55,716 nt of DNA from Acidimicrobiales bacterium (lineage in GTDB: Bacteria; Actinomycetota; Acidimicrobiia; Acidimicrobiales; Aldehydirespiratoraceae): assembly GCA_029263235.1 (NCBI GenBank), contig JAJCXW010000013.1, forward strand, positions 1 through 55,716, in the 5' to 3' direction. Under the pieces are notes generated by a model. The model was given only the letters and a program-made list of their open reading frames with translations. It did no database searches and was not told the origin of the DNA. Positions 51,587 to 55,716 of this stretch are shown one piece after another. Position numbers and translations under genes: made by a program. Every line of letters starts with the position of its first letter. Position 1 is the first letter of the stretch.

Positions 51587-52753
51587 CTACACCCCGAGCC
51601 CGGTCAGCGCATCTTCGAGTCGGCGACCGCACTGATCGCCGAATCCAGCCCAAGTGTTGCTGGAATCGTCCATCTTCGAGTCGGCTTCCTCCCACATTTC
51701 GGCCTCCAGGGGATCGAGAGCCTCACGCACATCGACCAGCGTCTCGAGGATGACCTCGACCATGTCGCGCAGGGCCGCGAAACTCTCGACCAGTCGCAGA
51801 TCCGACAACACCGTCGGGACGCTCGATGCCACGAACGGAACATAGACACCACAGCAGGGAGATCCGACGCACGCCCAGAACCTCACGGGCCCGCCGTCGG
51901 ACGGCAAGAAGCACACCATCGACGCGGTAGTCGCCTGGTATCCCGGGATGTGCATGCAGACGGTGATGCCCGACAGGTCGTCGCCTAGCTCCGATGGAGG
52001 CAACTCAGGCCGGTCGCCTCGCCCCGGAGCCCCCCACGGAACCGTTCCATGGAATCTCAGTGTGGCGACAGCGTCGGCCGGCGACGGATCCGACAACGAG
52101 CACGCTGATGTCGCGGCCAGCCGATGATCGGCAAGGCGGGTGTCGACCGAGGTCTGATGCCAAAGCTCGACGGACTCCCCTTCGGACAGCGCTCCCGAGG
52201 AACGGGTCCAGTCGGTTCCGAGCGTGTATCGGTTGGATATGGCGGCGTGATCAACGAACGGTGCCGCCACCCAGTCGCGGCCCGATGTCTCCACCACCCA
52301 GCCAGCGGTGGCGTCCACAAGCAGGAACGACGAGTCGTAGGCATCACCTTGGTCGGGCTCCCCGCTGCCGCCCTGCCCATGACGAGCCAGCATCTCGGAG
52401 AGGACGTCGACGCCTTCCTCGGCCGAGCGGGCCCGCTCCAACGTGAGCCGAACCAGGTCCATGCCGATGAGCGCGTCAGGCCCAGTGAGGTCGCGGTTGG
52501 AGTAAACCCTCTCGTTGCCGACTGCCAAGCCGTGTTCGTTCACACCATGCTCAGCCCCCCACAACCAGGTTGGTCGGGACAGCACGGTCGGACTGGCATC
52601 GGCATCGTCGATTTGGAGGTATTGCGTGTGCAGTCTCCCCTGGGGCCGCCGAGCCGAGTTGGCCTCGATGATCTGCGGTTCGAGAGGGCCGCGATCGGAG
52701 TTCTTGGCGAACAGCGAACCAGCCGACGAGATGGAAGCGAATGTGTCGCACAT
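51587..52753 (-). CDS. Secernin-like C69 family peptidase
   Basis: The 388-residue protein begins MCDTFASISSAGSLFAKNSDRGPLEPQ. The Cys directly after Met is the predicted N-terminal nucleophile, and LFAKNSDR is the secernin/C69 signature. Further blocks are LWGAEHGVNEHGLAVGNERVYS and MDLVRLTLERARSAEEGVDVL. DSSFLLVDATAGWVVETSGRDWVAAP and AISNRYTLGTDW follow. C69 enzymes are Ntn-hydrolase dipeptidases; the native activity here is unproven. ATG 52753 lies 7 nt after TAAGGT; the frame to 52912 would place extra residues before the nucleophile, which the mechanism does not allow without processing. It diverges from the kinase-like gene. Confidence 0.85.
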   Translation of the reverse strand: MCDTFASISSAGSLFAKNSDRGPLEPQIIEANSARRPQGRLHTQYLQIDDADASPTVLSRPTWLWGAEHGVNEHGLAVGNERVYSNRDLTGPDALIGMDLVRLTLERARSAEEGVDVLSEMLARHGQGGSGEPDQGDAYDSSFLLVDATAGWVVETSGRDWVAAPFVDHAAISNRYTLGTDWTRSSGALSEGESVELWHQTSVDTRLADHRLAATSACSLSDPSPADAVATLRFHGTVPWGAPGRGDRPELPPSELGDDLSGITVCMHIPGYQATTASMVCFLPSDGGPVRFWACVGSPCCGVYVPFVASSVPTVLSDLRLVESFAALRDMVEVILETLVDVREALDPLEAEMWEEADSKMDDSSNTWAGFGDQCGRRLEDALTGLGV

Positions 52754-52760
52754 GGCCACG

Positions 52761-52766
52761 ACCTTA
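52761..52766 (-). promoter_or_regulatory. -10 element (TAAGGT) of leaderless secernin-like gene
   Basis: On the minus strand TAAGGT, seven bases, ATG at 52753. Confidence 0.55.
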
Positions 52767-52810
52767 GGAGACGAATCATCCCAGACATGTAGCCACCCGA
52801 CGAGCGGGTG

Positions 52811-52816
52811 TAGACC
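52811..52816 (+). promoter_or_regulatory. Possible -10 (TAGACC) of kinase-like/aminotransferase operon
   Basis: TAGACC, seven bases, GTG at 52824. The last base departs from TANNNT. It lies in the 70-bp gap between divergent genes. Confidence 0.35.
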
Positions 52817-52823
52817 AGTGGGC

Positions 52824-53714
52824 GTGAACGGCCGCATCAGCGACAGCGAACTGACAAAGGTCGAGGAGGCGATATCCGCGGCGCTCGCTTCCGACGACCA
52901 TTCCGGACTCACGATTCTGGGCTACGGAGAGGTGTCCGTGGCGGTGGGTTGGCCCAGTGGATCACCGACCTGGGCCTGCAAACGCATGCCTCCCTTCGCC
53001 GACCAAGAGACCTTCGACGCCTACCTGACCCTCGTCACCGACTACATCGCCACTCTCACCGCTGCCGGGGTGAACGTTCTCGACACCGAGGTCCGTCAGC
53101 TTCCGGGCCCCCACGGAAGCCGCATCGGCTACCTCGTGCAACCTGCCCTCGACCCGTCGCAGCTCGGCCCCAATGTGCTGCGGTCCGCCGATCCCACGAT
53201 CGGCCACCCGATCATCGAAGCGATCGTCGATTCGGTGCTGGCCTGCACCGATGGGCGTACCGGTATCGACGCTCAGATCACCAACTGGGCTTGGATCGAC
53301 GGCCGGGCCGTCAACCTCGACGTCAACACCCCGTTCACGTTCGACGAGGCCGGGCACCCGGTTCTCGACATCGACATGTTCATCGGGGCGCTGCCCTGGG
53401 CAGTGAGGGCGACCCAACGCAAGGCCGGACCGAAGATCATCGCTCGATGGGCCAAACCACGCTGGACGCTCACCGACATGGCCATGAATCTCCACAAGGA
53501 CCGTCTCGAAGAATGGATACCTCTCGTTGTGGAGGCCGCCAACAGCAGACTCGATGATCCGATCATCGAGTCCGACCTCAAGGCCGCTTACGCCAAGGAA
53601 GCGAAACTCTGGGTGAAGCTGCACCGACTGAAGCGGGTCGACCGTTGGTGGCAGCGAACGATCCGCCGACGTCGCTACCAGTTCCTCGTTCCCGAGACGA
53701 CCGACTACGCATGA
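52824..53714 (+). CDS. Kinase-fold protein (APH/DUF6206-like) upstream of class III aminotransferase
   Basis: The 296-residue protein has features of a kinase-like fold. These are a glycine-rich turn GYGEVSVAVG at 33-42, a lysine in the next strand (WACKRMPPF, Lys53), and a hinge-like GYLVQPALDP. A catalytic-loop-like GIDAQITN at 147-154 has the D-x4-N spacing of aminoglycoside phosphotransferases (GDxHxxN), and a second Asp sits in VNLDVNTPF (Asp166) where APH has its metal Asp. A basic tail follows. I infer a small-molecule kinase. The next gene, 16 bp downstream, is a class III aminotransferase. GTG 52824 is chosen from the promoter; the upstream frame lies antisense to the secernin gene. 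Confidence 0.65.
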   Translation: MNGRISDSELTKVEEAISAALASDDHSGLTILGYGEVSVAVGWPSGSPTWACKRMPPFADQETFDAYLTLVTDYIATLTAAGVNVLDTEVRQLPGPHGSRIGYLVQPALDPSQLGPNVLRSADPTIGHPIIEAIVDSVLACTDGRTGIDAQITNWAWIDGRAVNLDVNTPFTFDEAGHPVLDIDMFIGALPWAVRATQRKAGPKIIARWAKPRWTLTDMAMNLHKDRLEEWIPLVVEAANSRLDDPIIESDLKAAYAKEAKLWVKLHRLKRVDRWWQRTIRRRRYQFLVPETTDYA

Positions 53715-53730
53715 CCACAGGAGACATTCG

Positions 53731-54948
53731 ATGAGCGCCATCGACAGCACCTATCCCGACCGCGACGCTGTCGAGGCCTCCTATCGCGAGCACGTCGACG
53801 CCGGGCGGGTCGACACGTGGCAGCTCGCCGACATGCAACTCGTGATGGGCGAACGAGAAGGGCCACGCTTCAGCGATGCCTTCAGCGGAAAGTGGTATCT
53901 CAACTGCCACAGCAACGGCGGAGTGTTCAACCTCGGCCATCGCAACCCCCGTGTGATCGCGGCGATGCGAGAAGCAATGGATCACATCGACATCGGCAAT
54001 CACCACCTCGTGTCGACCCACCGGGCCCGGGCCGCCGAGAAGCTCGTCGAGTCAACCGGAGGGAACCTGCCTTGCGTGGTCTTCGGAACCACTGGAGGTG
54101 AAGCCATCGATCTCGCCATCAAAGCGGCCCGCCACGCCACCGGGCGAGACGGAATCGTCTCGGTCGAGGGCGCCTACCACGGCCACACCGGTCTGGCCCT
54201 GGCCACCGGCGAGGCCAAGTTCCGTGAACCATTCCGCCATGTCGTGCCGGGCTTCGCCCAAGTGCCCTACAACGATCTCGGAGCCATGGGGTCAGCCATC
54301 GACGAGTCCACGGCCGCCGTGATTCTCGAGGCGATTCCAGCCACTCTCGGTTTCCCGATGCCCGAACCCGGATACCTGGCGGAGGTGCAGGCAATGTGCC
54401 GCGATCGGGGCGCGCTTCTCATCATCGACGAGGTCCAGACCGGTCTGGGCCGCACCGGAAGCGTCTGGTACTACCAGCAGGAGTCGGTCGACCCCGACAT
54501 GTTGGTCGCCGGCAAGGGTCTGGGAGGGGGCATCTACCCGATAGCAGCCACATTGATGACCGCCGACGCACACCGGTTCACCAGCGAGGAGCCGTTCTCG
54601 CATGTCTCGACCTTCGGAGGTTCCGAACTGGGGTGCGTGGCGGCGGAGACGGTTCTCGACATCGTCACCGATCCTGTCTTCCTCGAAAGAGTGAAGGAGG
54701 TCGGTGCACGAATCGGCGACGGCCTCGCTGGAGGGCCGTTCGAGATTCGTCGGCGCGGCATGCTCACCGGCCTGAAGTTCGAGCAGACGACCGGTGGAAT
54801 GACCGCCATGAAGGCCCTATTCGACCGAGGCATCTACAGCTTCTTCGCCGGCAACGATCCCTCGGTGCTGCAGTTCAAGCCGAGCCTCATCGTGTCCGAC
54901 GACGACGTCGACTGGCTGATCTCGACCGTGCGTGAAACTCTCTGGTGA
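53731..54948 (+). CDS. Class III (subgroup II) PLP-dependent aminotransferase or phospho-lyase
   Basis: The 405-residue protein has NGGVFNLGHRNPRV, a cofactor phosphate loop GTTGGEAIDLAIKAARHATGR, YHGHTG, LIIDEVQTGLGRTGSVW (PLP-binding Asp) and VAGKGLGGGIYP (Schiff-base Lys262). This is the acetylornithine/4-aminobutyrate aminotransferase fold. The same fold includes ethanolamine-phosphate and phosphohydroxylysine phospho-lyases, which act after a kinase; the kinase-like gene just upstream makes that a real alternative. AGGAG precedes ATG 53731. Co-directional with the P450 gene 30 bp downstream. Confidence 0.88.
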   Translation: MSAIDSTYPDRDAVEASYREHVDAGRVDTWQLADMQLVMGEREGPRFSDAFSGKWYLNCHSNGGVFNLGHRNPRVIAAMREAMDHIDIGNHHLVSTHRARAAEKLVESTGGNLPCVVFGTTGGEAIDLAIKAARHATGRDGIVSVEGAYHGHTGLALATGEAKFREPFRHVVPGFAQVPYNDLGAMGSAIDESTAAVILEAIPATLGFPMPEPGYLAEVQAMCRDRGALLIIDEVQTGLGRTGSVWYYQQESVDPDMLVAGKGLGGGIYPIAATLMTADAHRFTSEEPFSHVSTFGGSELGCVAAETVLDIVTDPVFLERVKEVGARIGDGLAGGPFEIRRRGMLTGLKFEQTTGGMTAMKALFDRGIYSFFAGNDPSVLQFKPSLIVSDDDVDWLISTVRETLW

Positions 54949-54978
54949 CCGCACCGACTCACCCGAGGATTCCCCAAG

Positions 54979-55716
54979 ATGACGACCACGGAGACGGATC
55001 TCCCCAATCCGATCAATCCTGAATTCTGGGTGAGATCCGAAGCCGCGATCGACCACGACCTGGCGGCCCTGCGATCAGCACCGTTGTCGTACCATCCGGA
55101 ACCTCCACTCCCAGTTGAGCTCGGCATTTCAGCTGGCCCCGGTTGCTGGGTGGTCACCAAGCACGCCGAGATTCTGGAGGTCTCGAAACAGCCGGAGTTC
55201 TACTCATCGGCCTCCGGCATCACGATTCTCGATGCTCCGGCTGAGTTCAACGAGTTCTTCGGCTCGATGATCTCGATGGACGATCCTCGGCACGCCCGAC
55301 TTCGCAGACTGATCTCAGCGGGCTTCACCCCCCGGATGCTCACCAAGCTCGAAGCCGGAGTAGCCGAGCAGGCCGCCCGGATCGTCGACCGGGTGAGCGA
55401 GAGAGGCGAATGCGATTTCGTGGTCGATGTGGCGGCACGGCTCCCGCTTCAGATCGTCTGCGATCTCATGGGGATTCCGGAGAGCCAGATCGATTTTGTG
55501 TTCGAACAAACCAACATGATTCTCGGCGGCGGCGACCCTGAATACGTGCCTGACGTCCACGACATTCTCACGTCGATGCTGCTTGCCGGGCAGGGCCTCT
55601 CCGATCTGATGCACGACGTGGCGCGCTCCAAGAAGGGCGGCGACTCCGACGACCTGACAACGATTCTCGTCAACGCGACCGTCGACGGGGAACAGCTCAC
55701 CGAAGCCGAAATCGCC
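54979..55716 (+). CDS. Cytochrome P450, 3' truncated by window end
   Basis: The first 246 codons are present and open to the right edge. MISMDDPRHARLRRLISAGFTPRML at about residues 95-120 is the C-helix block of bacterial class I P450s (WxxxR equivalent: HARLRRL). It follows the N-terminal WVVTKHAEILEVSKQPEFYSSASG and precedes the D/E-helix region (FVVDVAARLPLQIVCDLMGIPE). The heme-binding Cys loop and I-helix lie beyond the window. The N-terminus resembles actinobacterial CYP125/CYP142-like enzymes, but substrate assignment needs the rest. GAGGA lies 11 nt upstream of ATG 54979. Confidence 0.88.
   Translation, partial: MTTTETDLPNPINPEFWVRSEAAIDHDLAALRSAPLSYHPEPPLPVELGISAGPGCWVVTKHAEILEVSKQPEFYSSASGITILDAPAEFNEFFGSMISMDDPRHARLRRLISAGFTPRMLTKLEAGVAEQAARIVDRVSERGECDFVVDVAARLPLQIVCDLMGIPESQIDFVFEQTNMILGGGDPEYVPDVHDILTSMLLAGQGLSDLMHDVARSKKGGDSDDLTTILVNATVDGEQLTEAEIA

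Overview
The window reads as a high-G+C actinobacterial chromosome segment, most likely from the class Acidimicrobiia (Ilumatobacter-like). This placement is inferred from gene content, since no rRNA or marker tree can be run here. Supporting content includes a bacterial proteasome activator (Bpa), a 180-kDa-type NAD-glutamate dehydrogenase, a YwiC-like protein, a DUF2855 protein, SLH-domain exported proteins, and lipoproteins with Ala/Thr-rich linkers. I saw no tRNA, rRNA, CRISPR array, insertion sequence, phage gene or integrase. Coding density is very high. The left end cuts a histidine phosphatase and the right end cuts a cytochrome P450.

Layout. 1-7.3 kb: histidine phosphatase (partial), amidohydrolase, SLH protein, DUF1269 protein, a large secreted hydrolase-like lipoprotein and a UvrD/PcrA-type helicase. 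7.3-14 kb: NAD-glutamate dehydrogenase, a PLP group II decarboxylase, and a small degenerate receiver-like protein. 14-19.7 kb: YwiC-like membrane protein, DUF2855 protein, lipoprotein, EngB, aldo/keto reductase, a small basic protein, and an orphan duplicated alpha/beta-barrel-like protein. The orphan's promoter is covered by a perfect 30-bp palindrome of DtxR/IdeR/MntR type. 19.7-26 kb: TypA, Bpa, SDR, a membrane protein, rhomboid protease, haloalkane dehalogenase. 26-32.9 kb: a BMP-type nucleoside ABC transporter operon, a yeast-type cytosine deaminase and an orphan substrate-binding lipoprotein. 32.9-41.1 kb: CAP+SLH surface protein, fatty acid hydroxylase/sterol desaturase family protein, an ECF sigma/membrane/ABC-ATPase operon, MaoC dehydratase with MFS transporter, and a split YeeE/YedE sulfur transporter. 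41.1-45.7 kb: SDR, cytidine deaminase + thymidine phosphorylase, ECF sigma with an acidic repeat membrane protein. 45.7-51.5 kb: purine nucleoside phosphorylase, a phosphopentomutase::deoxyribose-phosphate aldolase fusion, a full ALDH and a half-length ALDH. 51.5-55.7 kb: secernin-like C69 peptidase, diverging from a kinase-like protein, a class III aminotransferase and a P450.

How it fits together. Three neighbouring loci amount to a nearly complete (deoxy)nucleoside scavenging and catabolic route. They provide ABC uptake, cytosine/cytidine deamination, and phosphorolysis by thymidine and purine nucleoside phosphorylases. A single fused polypeptide then isomerises deoxyribose-1-P and cleaves deoxyribose-5-P, and an ALDH can oxidise the acetaldehyde released.

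Regulation. A recurrent architecture is visible: at least fourteen genes have a TANNNT hexamer ending 6-9 nt before an ATG or GTG, with no Shine-Dalgarno. This is the signature of leaderless transcription. Internal operon genes and some single genes instead carry clear SD sequences (AGGAGG, GGGAGG, GGAAGGA).
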